A stretch of 64,000 bases of DNA from Flavobacterium sp. I3-2 (GCF_013389595.1 NZ_CP058306.1:1-64000); one strand, 5' to 3'; shown: positions 51,415 to 61,378, numbered from the stretch's first letter. The notes: generated by a model not told the origin, from the sequence alone. Numbers and translations: made by a program.

Positions 51415-52671
51415 TTAATTACTTGTTTCTAAATGTAAAAAACCTGCTTTGTTTACCACAAAAGATTCTCCATTTCGATTATATTCATATTCTAAAATAT
51501 AATAATAAGTTCCAGTTGGTAACTTTTCAGATCCATCAATGACATTTCCTGTATTTGCATAACCATTGAAAACATTATTATCACTATCGTAATTGATTGT
51601 TTTATAGATTTCTGCTCCCCAACGATTGAATATTCTAACCGAATTTTTTGGGAACTTTTGAATATTATCAATAATCAGATAATCATTTATACCATCACCA
51701 TCTGGCGTAACACCATCGTAGATAACGACGTCACCTGGATTAATTAAATTTGATTTTATTGTAGCTAAAGTAAAAACACCAAATCCATCAACTTCAACTG
51801 GAGTAGAAACTGTTTTGTTAGAAAAATCAACAATTCCACCTTCATCTACCCAAAGATTTTGATTAGAATCCCAACGGACAATATGTAAATATTTTGCGTT
51901 TTCAACGAGTAATTCGGCAGGTGTTACATTATTTTCCCATGATAATGTAAGTATCACAGAGGTTTTACTGTGAATCTCTTGATTGATAATCCAAAATTCT
52001 TTTTCATTAATCTGATCTATAACACCTGTTTTATTTTTATGTGGATATAAATTGTTTGTGTTTTCGAAAAAATATTGCGCATTGTATTGATCAACAACAA
52101 GAGCTGGAGCAGAAATACTTGCAAAACGATATTTACCTGAGCCTCCAATTGGAAACTTAAAAGCATCGTTTCCTTGTTTGGTAACCAAACCATCCACAAA
52201 ACTTTTATGCGAAGCATTGGTTTGATTCGCTCCTTTTAAAAACATAAAAGAACCTGTATTTTCTATTTTAACGATTCCATTATTAAAATTTACAACACCA
52301 GAACTTTCAATTTCATTTGATAATTGAAAAGATTCATCTGTATTTGGTTTTTCAAACGTCACATCAAAAAAGAAACTTGGAGAATCTCCAGAAATTTTTT
52401 GGGATGAATTATTTTTTCCTTCAAAAAATACATGCCCAGAATTTGAGGCAGATGAAAAACTGAATAACCCTTCGTTTTTATAATCTCCATAAAAATGAAA
52501 TTGTCCATTGTTTATGAAATTACCAGTAGATTCATTCGTGAAATTTAAATTAGTTGAAATTTGAGTTCCAGCATTTGTAAAAATAAGTCCACGATTAATC
52601 GATTCATTGGATTGAGCTTGACAATGTAAACCCAAAATCAATAATGCTATTGTATTTACTATTTTTCTCAT
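51415..52671 (-). CDS. Secreted protein with gliding-motility-type (type B) T9SS sorting domain
   Basis: About 418 residues from the ATG at 52671 (MRKIVNTIALLILGLHCQAQ signal peptide); the longer frame to 52764 puts the signal peptide internally and is unlikely. The last 90 residues hold the gliding-motility C-terminal domain: DGVTPDGDGINDYLIIDNIQ, VRIFNRWGAEIYK and LPTGTYYYILEY. It is therefore a type IX secretion client whose type B domain pairs with the PorP/SprF gene downstream. The middle is beta-rich, likely adhesive. It is the first gene of the operon. Confidence 0.92.
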   Translation of the reverse strand: MRKIVNTIALLILGLHCQAQSNESINRGLIFTNAGTQISTNLNFTNESTGNFINNGQFHFYGDYKNEGLFSFSSASNSGHVFFEGKNNSSQKISGDSPSFFFDVTFEKPNTDESFQLSNEIESSGVVNFNNGIVKIENTGSFMFLKGANQTNASHKSFVDGLVTKQGNDAFKFPIGGSGKYRFASISAPALVVDQYNAQYFFENTNNLYPHKNKTGVIDQINEKEFWIINQEIHSKTSVILTLSWENNVTPAELLVENAKYLHIVRWDSNQNLWVDEGGIVDFSNKTVSTPVEVDGFGVFTLATIKSNLINPGDVVIYDGVTPDGDGINDYLIIDNIQKFPKNSVRIFNRWGAEIYKTINYDSDNNVFNGYANTGNVIDGSEKLPTGTYYYILEYEYNRNGESFVVNKAGFLHLETSN

Positions 52672-52870
52672 ATTTGTTCCTTTACATGTTTCATGAAATA
52701 CGAATTGAAAACAATCCAGAATAAATAAAATAGATGACAACTTTTTTGAACAATGAAAATTCAAAAAAGAAAAAACTAAATATAAATTTGTCCTGAAAAA
52801 TTATTCAATATGAATTGAGTAACATTTAGTTCAAGAGTTTTCTAAAAAAATTATTATATATAATCTATTC

Positions 52871-54643
52871 TTAGTTTACTTTAAAAACTACATTCATATA
52901 TGTTTTTGAAGTAGCAACTCCTGAAGGAACAATCGTATAAGTCAAAATACCATCTTCAGACAATGTAATTGTCAAAGGATTATAAACCGTATTATCAAAA
53001 TACGTTATGAAATATTCTAATTCATTTTGAGCGTACAATGGCAAAGTAGATTCTGCATTTTCGCTTCTTATAGCAGATCTTGAAGTACCTACGACATTAC
53101 CTACCATACCAAATTGCTTGGTGTATAAATCAAATAAATCCACTGAAAAAATACCAGAAGTGTAAGTTACATAACTCGGAAGATTGGAATTCGTAGTTGG
53201 TAAAACAAGTGTTGGTAAATTAAAATAATTTGGCGCAACAGCTTTTGCCGATTTCAAAACTCCATTACTATCTGTAACAAGAATTTTATCTGAAGTTTTA
53301 CCAGATTCTAAACCGACAATTGACAAAGTATTTGAAGAGGTTGTCGTTAAAGTAATTGATTCTGATAATTGTCCACCAATTTTTACTTTGTTATCATCGA
53401 TAATTAAACCGTTATCAACTCTTACAGACAAGTGATACGGATCCATATTCGAACCATTACCTGTCAATCCAATAGCATCACCAGCAGTAGTTTTCCCACC
53501 GATTCCTGCAGGTCCTGTTGGTCCTGTTGGACCTGTTGGTCCCATAGCTCCAACTGGTCCTGTTGGTCCCATCGGACCTGTTGGTCCTGTTGGTCCTTCC
53601 GGTCCAGCAACACCTGTATCTCCTTTGGTTCCGGCGGGCCCCGCTGGTCCTACTGGTCCCTCTGGTCCTTCAGGTCCCACTGCACCTGAAGGTCCAGCTG
53701 CACCAGTTGCGCCTTTTGGTCCTGTTGCACCAGTTGGTCCTGTTGCGCCTGTTAGTCCAGTTAAACCAACTAATCCCATTTCTCCTTTTAAACTATTCAT
53801 AAATTCAATGACAGATTTTCCATCATTTCCAGGTAAACCTTGCCATATCTCATATGCAGATTTACCTTCGATACCTTGCGGTCCAGCTAATAAATTAACG
53901 GTTACAATTTCATTATCTTCATTTTTATATTCAAAAGACTGAAGATCATCACTTAATGTTAGATATGTAGTAGTTTCAATATCAGCAATGGTAAAATTTT
54001 GAACAGTATCATTGGAATCAATGTAACTAAAAATAGATCCGTTATAAGATAAATTTCCACCAACTTTAGTATTTGTTAGATAATTTACCGTTGATTCCAA
54101 TACAGTTGTATTAGAAATAATATCTTCGAAATTATTAATTACATCCTGAGGCACATCAATCGTTGTTAGCTGATTAATTTCGTTGGTATAATTATAGGTT
54201 CCATCATTATTATTGACAAGATTTGTAATAATATTCAAATCAGAAATAGGAATTTGTCCGATATTACCATGAACATCTACAAAAACTAAATTTCCATTAA
54301 TAACTTGTAAAGTAACATCTCCTACATGCGGATCAATAATTTGTTCTAAATCAGTCGAATTTGTAAGTTTTTTCCAACTACTATCAAACCAATAATAAAA
54401 TCCTGGTTTAATAAATGAATTGTCAGTCAAATTGAAAACTAACAAAGAATTAGTATTACCAGCTGTAATTGTTGATGAATCAGTAGTTGAAGTTAATTGA
54501 ACCCTAGGAATTAAAATTCCTCGATTATCAGAAACTACATCCAATTGCGAAGAATTGTTTGGCTGTAAAGTTCCAATGCCAAATTGGGAATACGCGAGAT
54601 TCCCCATTAAAGCAAAAGCTAATGGAAATAATTTGTTTTTCAT
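52871..54643 (-). CDS. Collagen-like repeat surface protein
   Basis: A 590-residue exported protein (signal peptide ends near AYSQ). Residues 25-90 resemble the start of tail-fibre-like Bacteroidota proteins ([20 protein letters not shown]). Residues 287-382 are about 32 uninterrupted Gly-X-Y triplets, many GPT or GPA. Just before them, [18 protein letters not shown] and [10 protein letters not shown] match the linker that often joins collagen repeats in phage tail fibres. The C-terminal 200 residues are a beta-rich head without a T9SS domain that I recognise. It probably forms a trimeric fibre; how it is anchored is unclear. Confidence 0.88.
   Translation of the reverse strand: MKNKLFPLAFALMGNLAYSQFGIGTLQPNNSSQLDVVSDNRGILIPRVQLTSTTDSSTITAGNTNSLLVFNLTDNSFIKPGFYYWFDSSWKKLTNSTDLEQIIDPHVGDVTLQVINGNLVFVDVHGNIGQIPISDLNIITNLVNNNDGTYNYTNEINQLTTIDVPQDVINNFEDIISNTTVLESTVNYLTNTKVGGNLSYNGSIFSYIDSNDTVQNFTIADIETTTYLTLSDDLQSFEYKNEDNEIVTVNLLAGPQGIEGKSAYEIWQGLPGNDGKSVIEFMNSLKGEMGLVGLTGLTGATGPTGATGPKGATGAAGPSGAVGPEGPEGPVGPAGPAGTKGDTGVAGPEGPTGPTGPMGPTGPVGAMGPTGPTGPTGPAGIGGKTTAGDAIGLTGNGSNMDPYHLSVRVDNGLIIDDNKVKIGGQLSESITLTTTSSNTLSIVGLESGKTSDKILVTDSNGVLKSAKAVAPNYFNLPTLVLPTTNSNLPSYVTYTSGIFSVDLFDLYTKQFGMVGNVVGTSRSAIRSENAESTLPLYAQNELEYFITYFDNTVYNPLTITLSEDGILTYTIVPSGVATSKTYMNVVFKVN
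53498..53785 (-). repeat. Collagen-type Gly-X-Y triplet tract
   Basis: About 288 bp encode 32 consecutive Gly-X-Y triplets. At DNA level it is an imperfect 9-bp and 18-bp repeat (GGTCCTGTT-like on the plus strand), far more GC-rich than its surroundings. It can change length by slippage or recombination. Confidence 0.9.
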
Positions 54644-55508
54644 GTAAATGTTTTTTTTTGGTCTTCAAATTTACTAAAAAAACAAAACAATAAACTAAAA
54701 ATAAAGTTTAATTAAATAAAAAAATCACTTATAAATAAAATATAATTAAAAAAAACACTATTAAATATAAGTTTTATAGATATTTTTTCTGTTTTAATTA
54801 ATGTTTTTTTCTATTTTCTTTCTTAAATTTATTTGAACAAACATAAAAAAACATATTTTCTATTTTTAATTCATTCATAAAAATGCATTTTAAACAAAAA
54901 TAAATACTCAAAATCAATAAAAAAATGTTTCAAGAAAAACACAACAAACTAATTGTAAAATTAAAAATAAATTAAATGTTAAATAATAAATTATTTAACA
55001 TTTAAAAACTAAAAACACACTTAAAATCTCAAAAATATAAAAATGTTAAAATTTAAAATTCAGGAATATATGACATCTTTTTGGGAAGAAAAGTAATCTA
55101 AAAGTTCAATAAATAGTGTAGCTTTGGAATATAGATAATGAAATTTGTCAGTAAAAATTGCTAAGAAGAAAAAAATTAATTTGACAAATCGCCCTCAACT
55201 TAATCAACACTTATGAGATTCTATTGAATTCATTTCAAGTTGTAAAAAATTAAAAGAAGACAGGAAACTCTCTTCTTTTTTTTGCTCATTAATCAACTAT
55301 CATTCAATTACTTAACTACAAAAAAAAATAGAATAAAAAACTAATTAACTGTAATTAAAATGATTAAAAAAAAGTAAATAGAATAAAAAAACAGAAAAAA
55401 AATCAATTTTAATTGTAAAAAAAACTGTAGCTTTATTAAATTAAAAATTATTTTTTTTATTAAAATTTTAAAAAAAATACAAATATTTATTCAAAAAGTT
55501 ACTGTAAT
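54644..55508. other. 865-bp gene-free, extremely AT-rich intergenic region
   Basis: No convincing gene lies here. The region is dominated by A and T runs. It contains a perfect palindrome (54972-55005), a T-tailed hairpin (AAAAGAAGA at 55252-55260 with TCTTCTTTT at 55271-55279, then a T run) and only tiny frames, the best being a 17-codon one at 55043-55096. The T-tailed hairpin, with no gene before it, could end a small RNA. The region separates the divergent collagen-like and AraC genes. Confidence 0.7.
54972..55005. repeat. Perfect 34-bp palindrome
   Basis: Arms 54972-54987 and 54990-55005 are perfect reverse complements (16 bp) around two A. The centre is AATAATAAATTATT (54982-54995 region), the same 14-mer as the dyad at the DUF2975 promoter (16524-16537). 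It could be a protein-binding site or a terminator-like hairpin without a T tail. Confidence 0.75.
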
Positions 55509-56348
55509 ATGACTAGAAAATATATTGATATTTCAGCTGGAGAGTTTTTTATGCACAAGAATAATCCAGATTTTTGTGGTTTAGGAGTAATCAAATCTGT
55601 AGAACCTTTAAAAACATTAGTCTACAACAAAGGAAAACAGCAAATTGTAACCATTGATGGAATTGAATATAACTTCCCTGAAAAATCTTTTTTGCCTTTA
55701 GTTGTCAATCAAAAATTTAATTTCGAATATCCTGAATATCTTGTTGCTTGGCAATTTAACAGGGAATTTTATTGTATTTTAGATCACGATACAGAAGTTG
55801 GTTGTGTTGGATTTTTATTCTATGGAATAAATCATCCAATGTTCATCAGATTAACTGAAGACGAAAACAAAGAAATTATTTTCTTGGAAAGTAGATTTCA
55901 AATAGAATGGGAATCTAACGATCGGTTTCAAGGCGAAATGTTAAGAACTTTATTAAAACATTTAATAATTAAAATTACACGATTAGCTAAATCTCAATCT
56001 GAAATTTACCAAAGTTTTAGTGATGATAAACTAGATATTGTCCGAAGACTTTCTGTATTAATCGAATTAAATTATAAAAAAGAACATAGCGTAAAATTCT
56101 ATGCTGATGCGTTAAATAAATCTCCTAAAACATTAAGTAATATTTTTTCGATTTTAAAACAACAAGCTCCTTCAAAATTAATACACAATCGAATTACGCT
56201 TGAAGCCAAAAGATATTTAAACTACACTGACAAAACAGCAAAAGAAATCGCATTTGAATTAGGATTTGAAGATGTTTCTAGCTTCAGTAGATTTTTCAAA
56301 AGAAACACAGGAGTAAACATTTCGTCTTTCAAAGTTGAATTTAAATAA
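55509..56348 (+). CDS. AraC family transcriptional regulator
   Basis: A 279-residue regulator: an N-terminal sensory domain with a cupin-like beta region (residues about 1-130) and a C-terminal AraC helix-turn-helix pair (KFYADALNKSPKTLSNIF, then TAKEIAFELGFEDVSSFSRF and FKRNTG). It lies divergent to the collagen-like gene across the AT-rich gap and may control it; this is inference from position only. It appears to be transcribed alone. Confidence 0.92.
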   Translation: MTRKYIDISAGEFFMHKNNPDFCGLGVIKSVEPLKTLVYNKGKQQIVTIDGIEYNFPEKSFLPLVVNQKFNFEYPEYLVAWQFNREFYCILDHDTEVGCVGFLFYGINHPMFIRLTEDENKEIIFLESRFQIEWESNDRFQGEMLRTLLKHLIIKITRLAKSQSEIYQSFSDDKLDIVRRLSVLIELNYKKEHSVKFYADALNKSPKTLSNIFSILKQQAPSKLIHNRITLEAKRYLNYTDKTAKEIAFELGFEDVSSFSRFFKRNTGVNISSFKVEFK

Positions 56349-56484
56349 TGAATTTATCAAGATTAATTTATTGATTTTTCAACCTAAAAACTCATAAATT
56401 TAGTAGATTCTTAACTTCAATTCTTCTAAATTAATTTAAAAAATCGTAATTTCACAATTCATATATCAAAACAAAATTTAAAAC

Positions 56485-57123
56485 ATGAGTACATTTTTAA
56501 AAACAATTCAAAAATCAGTAAAACACTGGTACATTCCTGCAATTATTGGAGTTTTATTAATTGGTGTTGGAATTTACACGTATTCTACTCCAATTGCGAC
56601 TTACGCAACGTTAACAATAATTTTTAGTATTTCATTTTTATTTACAGGTTTAATGGAATTAGCTTTTGCTATACAAAATCAGAAAAATATTGAAGGTTGG
56701 GGTTGGTATTTAATGGGAGGAATCTTTGATACTGTTGTTGGTTTTATCTTATTAACACATCCTGCTGTTTCGGCAGCAATGCTTCCAATTTTCATTGGTT
56801 TTACTTTATTATTCCGCTCAATGCAAGGATTAGGATTTGCATTCGAACACAAAAACTACGGTTCAAACAATTGGGGAGGTTTAGCTTTTGCTAGTGCGCT
56901 TGGATTAATTTTTTCTTTATTATTGATTTTTAATCCTATTTTTGCTGAAGCTTACTTGGTTGTATTAACTTCTTTAGCTTTTGTTTTTGTTGGTTTTTCT
57001 ACAATTGTTTTGGCTTTTCAATTAAAAAAATTGAAAAATATTTCATCAAAAATTCAAGGAAAAATACAAGATAAAATAGAAGATTTAAAAGAAGAATATT
57101 ACGATCACATTAATAAAAATTAG
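56485..57123 (+). CDS. HdeD family membrane protein
   Basis: A 212-residue protein with six membrane segments in the HdeD/DUF308 pattern (WYIPAIIGVLLIGVGIYTYS, FTGLMELAFAIQ, GWGWYLMGGIFDTVVGFILL). A charged coiled-coil-like tail (about 180-212) follows. E. coli HdeD is linked to acid resistance; the role here is unknown. It is a single-gene unit with a strong terminator. Confidence 0.9.
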   Translation: MSTFLKTIQKSVKHWYIPAIIGVLLIGVGIYTYSTPIATYATLTIIFSISFLFTGLMELAFAIQNQKNIEGWGWYLMGGIFDTVVGFILLTHPAVSAAMLPIFIGFTLLFRSMQGLGFAFEHKNYGSNNWGGLAFASALGLIFSLLLIFNPIFAEAYLVVLTSLAFVFVGFSTIVLAFQLKKLKNISSKIQGKIQDKIEDLKEEYYDHINKN

Positions 57124-57138
57124 TTCTATTATAAAATC

Positions 57139-57178
57139 AAAAAACGCTGCTAAATCATTTTTTTAGCAGCGTTTTTTT
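57139..57178 (+). terminator. Rho-independent terminator after HdeD gene
   Basis: A stem of about 14 bp centred on CGCTGCTAAA/TTTAGCAGCG (57139-57175) with a short loop is followed by T residues. Confidence 0.92.
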
Positions 57179-57210
57179 ATGATTATATTGAATTAAAATT
57201 CATTTAAAAT

Positions 57211-57846
57211 TTACTTCTGTAAAAAAATACGCTTTGAATAATACAAAACATTATTATATATATGAACATTTATTTCTGATTCAGAAAGTCCCATATTTTG
57301 TAATCTTCTGTAAATAAGCAAATATTCATTAGTTGTTCTAAATTTATTCCATTGAAAATTTTTAAAAATTCTCATTTCATCTTTATTAAATTGTACTTTG
57401 CGTTTTATTTTTCCTCTTTGAATTTCAAATATCAGATTATTATCATTTAACGGTCGTAACGAATCATTTTTGAAATCATCAATTCCTAACCCAATCTGAA
57501 CAACACCATTTACCCATCTCAACGGAATAAGTTCTTCGGTTGAAGGGCTGAATTTTTCTCGAACACTAACAAGATTTGTCGAATCTTTAGAACTTTCTAC
57601 TTTTATATCTCGAAGATACAATTCGTCATTCAAAATTTCATAAAAAGCAATATAGCCACGATTAACAATAGTAGAATCCTTGTTTTGCACAATACGTTTA
57701 TCTGGATAATAATTGAAATATTGTTCAAGATGATGAAATCTATAATCATATTCCTTTCCATTAATTTGAATGCGATCAGGAATATATTTTTGTCCAAAAA
57801 CACTGGAAGCAATCGCAAAAAGAAATAAAAAATAAAAATGTTTCAT
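57211..57846 (-). CDS. Hypothetical secreted protein
   Basis: A 211-residue protein with a signal peptide (ends near SSVFGQ). The mature part begins KYIPDRIQINGKEYDYRFHH and ends in a helical region (NEYLLIYRRLQNMGLSESEI). I recognise no family. It should be periplasmic or surface exposed. The DUF3276 gene, on the same strand, lies upstream and is separated by a terminator, so this gene probably has its own promoter. Confidence 0.7.
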   Translation of the reverse strand: MKHFYFLFLFAIASSVFGQKYIPDRIQINGKEYDYRFHHLEQYFNYYPDKRIVQNKDSTIVNRGYIAFYEILNDELYLRDIKVESSKDSTNLVSVREKFSPSTEELIPLRWVNGVVQIGLGIDDFKNDSLRPLNDNNLIFEIQRGKIKRKVQFNKDEMRIFKNFQWNKFRTTNEYLLIYRRLQNMGLSESEINVHIYNNVLYYSKRIFLQK

Positions 57847-57861
57847 ATTATTCTGAATATT

Positions 57862-57888
57862 AAAAAAAACCGGCTTTTACCGGCTTTT
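57862..57888 (-). terminator. Terminator after DUF3276 gene
   Basis: On the minus strand a CCGG-centred stem with A-U and one G-U pair (57866-57887) and a 6-nt loop is followed by a T run. The sequence is also a direct repeat of CCGGCTTTTA. Confidence 0.75.
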
Positions 57889-57891
57889 AAA

Positions 57892-58257
57892 TTAAATATC
57901 GTCAAAATTAATATTTGTGAAACTTGATGAAGGCATTTCTTCAACATCAGCAAAATCTCTTTTGAAATCTTTTTGGTGTCTTTCAGAAATAACTTCTTCG
58001 CCTTTATGATCTAAAACAAATTGAGTCATCTCGTCTAAAATTTCTCTGAATGAAGTAAAATCTTCTTTGTACAGATAAATTTTGTGTTTTTTGAAGTGAA
58101 AAGATCCATCTTCTTCAGTGAATTTTTTACTTTCGGTAATTGTTATATAATAATCGTCAGCTTTTGTTGATCTAACATCAAAAAAATAAGTTCTTCTTCC
58201 TGCTCGTAATACTTTAGAAAAAATTTCATCTTTTTCTAATAAGTCATGTTCTCTCAT
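57892..58257 (-). CDS. DUF3276 / PUR-alpha-like nucleic-acid-binding protein
   Basis: A 121-residue protein of the DUF3276 family: KVLRAGRRTYFFDVRSTKADDYYITITESKKF is the PUR-type beta-sheet and helix core that binds single-stranded DNA or RNA in the bacterial PUR-alpha homologue of Borrelia. The acidic C-terminus (about 100-121) is less conserved. It is probably a dimeric cytoplasmic nucleic-acid binder with a regulatory or RNA role. It lies 69 bp downstream of the ABC exporter start's far end, as a separate unit. Confidence 0.87.
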   Translation of the reverse strand: MREHDLLEKDEIFSKVLRAGRRTYFFDVRSTKADDYYITITESKKFTEEDGSFHFKKHKIYLYKEDFTSFREILDEMTQFVLDHKGEEVISERHQKDFKRDFADVEEMPSSSFTNINFDDI

Positions 58258-58326
58258 AATTTTTCGGTGCGTTAATTTTTTTAACTTGTTTTCAAAAGTC
58301 TAAAAAAAAAATTATAAATCCAACAG

Positions 58327-60084
58327 TTAAGAAATTTCTTTTTCAGAAAGTTGTTTAAAATACAATTCTTTGTAATATCCGTTTTTCTCAATTAATTCGG
58401 TATGTGAGCCTTTTTCTATGATTTTTCCGTCTTCTAAAATCAGAATCAAATTAGCGTTTTTTGCAGACGAAACTCTGTGCGTTACAATAATTGTTGTTTT
58501 GTTTTTTGTTAATTGTTGTAGGTTATTTAGAATCGTTTCTTCAGTTTCTGTATCAACAGCAGATAAACAATCGTCTAAAAGTAAAATTTTAGGGTCTTTT
58601 ATCAATGCTCTAGCAATTGAAACACGTTGTTTTTGTCCGCCAGAAAGAGTTAAACCGCGCTCTCCCAAAATTGTATCGTGTTTTTTCTCGAATTTAACGA
58701 TGTTTTTATGAACGTCTGCAAGTTTTGTAAAATGTTCAATTTCTTCATCTGTTGCATCTTCTTTTCCGAATTTAATATTGTTTTTAATCGAATCAGAAAA
58801 TAAAAAAGCATCTTGCGGAACCATTGCTGTTTCGTTTCGAAGATTATTTAAATTGATATTTTTAATATTCGTATCATCAATTAAAATCTCGCCACTTGTT
58901 GTATCGTATAATCTTGAAATTAAATTTAATATGGTTGATTTTCCAGAACCTGTTTTTCCTAAAATGGCTAAAGTTTTTCCTTGTTCTAATGTAAAAGAAA
59001 CATTTGTTAAAGCTTGAATATTTGTATCTTCATAAACAAAAGTTACATCTCTAAATTCAATCTTTCCTTCAATTGGAGTATTTGAACTAACATTGTTTAC
59101 AATTTCTGGTTTTTCATTCAAAAATTCGTTAATTCGTTTCTGTGACGAATCCGCTTCTTGAATCATGGTTGAAACCCATCCTAACGAAGCAATCGGCCAA
59201 GTTAACATATTTATGTACAATATAAACTGTGCGATAATTCCAATTTCTGTAATGGTTCCATTCATAAATAATTTGGCTCCAATATAAATAACAAGTAAAT
59301 TACTGATGCCAATTATCAAAACCATCAAAGGTCCAATCATGGCGTTTGCCTTAGCTAAACGCATAAAAATGTTTTTGCTTTCCGTTGTGATTTTTTCGTA
59401 TTCTTTATCTTTTTCGTTTTCTAGAGCATACGCTTTAATTACGCGAATTCCTGAAAAAATTTCTTGTGAGAATGATGACAAGCGTGATAAATTTTGCTGA
59501 TACAGAAAACTACGTTTATTTATTTCTTTGCTTAGGCGCATCATCACGTAAGCTAAAAACGGAACAGGAAGTAAAGCGTACAAAGTTAATTCTGGCGAAG
59601 TAACATACATTTGTACAATGACAACCGTCATACGAATAGCTGTGTTTACAGAATACATTACTGCTGGCCCAACATATTGACGAACTTTTCCCACATCTTC
59701 AGAGATTCGGCTCATTAAATCTCCCGTTTTGTTTCGTTTGTAAAAACTTTGGGATAAATTTTGGTACTGTTTGTAGATTTCGTTTTTTAAATCAAATTCG
59801 ATATGGCGCGACATTACAATCAATGTTTGACGCATTAAAAAAGTGAAAAATCCTGCAATCAATGTTGTACCTAGAATTAATAGCACATTTTTAATGATTA
59901 ATTCTTTAACGTTTTCTGAAGAAACGATTGATTTATGAAAATCATACAATGCAGATATTATATTCCCGACAAAAGAAGGCGTAAAAACACTAAATACCTG
60001 AGAAGCAATTGTAATTGCAATTCCCAAAATAAAACGATATTTATATTTTATAAAATATTTGTTTAATTGTTTTAATTCTTTCAT
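58327..60084 (-). CDS. ABC transporter, fused permease and ATPase (exporter type)
   Basis: A 585-residue half-exporter: six membrane segments (residues about 1-310) and then a nucleotide-binding domain with Walker A GKTGSGKST, Q-loop MVPQDAFLFSD, signature LSGGQKQR, Walker B ILLLDDCLSAVD and the switch His in VTHRVSSAK. It has the MdlB/MsbA-like homodimer layout. It would export lipids, peptides or drugs across the inner membrane; the substrate is not evident. It is divergent from the dehydrogenase gene. Confidence 0.95.
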   Translation of the reverse strand: MKELKQLNKYFIKYKYRFILGIAITIASQVFSVFTPSFVGNIISALYDFHKSIVSSENVKELIIKNVLLILGTTLIAGFFTFLMRQTLIVMSRHIEFDLKNEIYKQYQNLSQSFYKRNKTGDLMSRISEDVGKVRQYVGPAVMYSVNTAIRMTVVIVQMYVTSPELTLYALLPVPFLAYVMMRLSKEINKRSFLYQQNLSRLSSFSQEIFSGIRVIKAYALENEKDKEYEKITTESKNIFMRLAKANAMIGPLMVLIIGISNLLVIYIGAKLFMNGTITEIGIIAQFILYINMLTWPIASLGWVSTMIQEADSSQKRINEFLNEKPEIVNNVSSNTPIEGKIEFRDVTFVYEDTNIQALTNVSFTLEQGKTLAILGKTGSGKSTILNLISRLYDTTSGEILIDDTNIKNINLNNLRNETAMVPQDAFLFSDSIKNNIKFGKEDATDEEIEHFTKLADVHKNIVKFEKKHDTILGERGLTLSGGQKQRVSIARALIKDPKILLLDDCLSAVDTETEETILNNLQQLTKNKTTIIVTHRVSSAKNANLILILEDGKIIEKGSHTELIEKNGYYKELYFKQLSEKEIS

Positions 60085-60207
60085 GAAATTGTTACTGATA
60101 TATTTTATGTTTTAATCTAATAAATATGATATTATTATTAAATTAACATCTTTGTTTTAAATAATGTTTTTATAACTTAATAAAGTCCGAAATAGTAAAT
60201 ATTTAAT

Positions 60208-60215
60208 TATATTTG
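60208..60215 (+). promoter_or_regulatory. -7 box TATATTTG for leucine dehydrogenase
   Basis: TATATTTG matches TAnnTTTG and lies 34 bp before the ATG at 60250; no matching TTG is seen. Confidence 0.5.
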
Positions 60216-60249
60216 GAATAACCATAACAAACTAAAATTAAAATAAATT

Positions 60250-61350
60250 ATGACAACAAATAGCTATAGTCCTGATGAATTAAAAAAAATCGACCCTGTT
60301 TTTGGTCAGTTTTCTTTTGATAACCATGAACAAATTGTTTTTTGCAACGACAAAGATACAGGTTTGAAAGCAATTATTGGTATTCATAACACAGTTTTGG
60401 GACCTGCTTTAGGAGGAACTAGAATGTGGAATTACACATCGGAATGGGAAGCTTTAAATGATGTATTGCGTTTGTCTCGAGGGATGACCTATAAATCGGC
60501 GATTTCTGGATTGGATTTAGGTGGAGGAAAAGCTGTAATTATTGGTGATTCTAAAAAAGATAAAAATCCTGAAATGTTGATTGCTTTTGCTAAATATGTC
60601 GATTCTTTAAGTGGGCGTTATATTACTGCAGAAGATGTTGGAACAACTACTCCAGATATGGATTTAATTCATACCATAACTCCTCATGTAACCGGGATTT
60701 CTGAAAGTTTAGGTGGTTCTGGAAATCCATCGCCAGTTACTGCTTACGGTGTTTTTATGGGTTTAAAAGCTGCAACTAATTTTCAATTTGGTTCTGATAA
60801 TTTAGCTGGTAAAAAAGTACTCGTTCAAGGAATTGGAAATGTTGGTGAAACTTTAGTAAAACATTTAACAGATGCTGGAGCTTTGGTACAAATAGTTGAT
60901 ATTAGCGAGGATCGTATGCAAGAAGTCGCAAAAAAATATAATGCTCAAATTTTCTCTGGTTCTGATATTTATTCTGCCGATGTTGATATTTATGCACCTT
61001 GTGCTTTAGGTGCAACTATAAATGATGATACGATTGAAAAAATAAAAGCCAAAGTTATTGCTGGTGCTGCAAATAATCAATTAGCTGTAGAAGCAGTTCA
61101 TGGAAAACGTTTACAAGAACGTGGAATTGTTTATGCACCTGATTTTTTAATTAATGCAGGTGGAATCATAAATGTATTTGGTGAAATTGCTAAATACGAT
61201 GCTGCTGAGGCTTTACGAAGAACAGAAAATATTTATAATACAACTTTAGATATTTTAAATTACGCGAAAGAACAAGGTATTACAGCTAATCAAGCAGCAA
61301 TGCGTAAAGCTGAACAACGTATTGAAGCTAAAAAAAATGAAAAAAAATAG
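60250..61350 (+). CDS. Leucine/Glu/Phe/Val dehydrogenase family enzyme
   Basis: A 366-residue amino acid dehydrogenase, most like leucine dehydrogenase. Lys82 in TYKSAISG and the catalytic Lys94 in LGGGKAV are spaced 12 apart, as Lys68 and Lys80 are in leucine dehydrogenase. The Rossmann loop is QGIGNVGE. It performs NAD-dependent reversible deamination of branched-chain amino acids in the cytoplasm. It has its own -7 box and terminator. Confidence 0.95.
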   Translation: MTTNSYSPDELKKIDPVFGQFSFDNHEQIVFCNDKDTGLKAIIGIHNTVLGPALGGTRMWNYTSEWEALNDVLRLSRGMTYKSAISGLDLGGGKAVIIGDSKKDKNPEMLIAFAKYVDSLSGRYITAEDVGTTTPDMDLIHTITPHVTGISESLGGSGNPSPVTAYGVFMGLKAATNFQFGSDNLAGKKVLVQGIGNVGETLVKHLTDAGALVQIVDISEDRMQEVAKKYNAQIFSGSDIYSADVDIYAPCALGATINDDTIEKIKAKVIAGAANNQLAVEAVHGKRLQERGIVYAPDFLINAGGIINVFGEIAKYDAAEALRRTENIYNTTLDILNYAKEQGITANQAAMRKAEQRIEAKKNEKK

Positions 61351-61378
61351 TTTTCTAACGATTATTTTATAATTTTGC

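Noticed and set aside
52672..52764. N-terminal extension of the type B CTD protein
   Set aside because: It would bury a good signal peptide (MRKIVNTIALLILGLHCQAQ) 31 residues inside the protein.
53432..53942. Plus-strand open frames with Cys/Trp/Ser- or Pro/Gly-rich products
   Set aside because: They are antisense shadows of the Gly-X-Y tract of the collagen-like gene; their composition follows from the repeat and they lack start signals.
55043..55096. 17-codon frame (MLKFKIQEYMTSFWEEK) in the AT-rich gap
   Set aside because: It is too short to support, lacks a promoter box and could easily arise by chance; it is noted only in case conservation is found.
61369..61376. TAATTTTG box as a nusB promoter
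   Set aside because: It lies directly before the terminator hairpin at 61379-61412, so a transcript from it would end at once; a chance match in AT-rich DNA is more likely.
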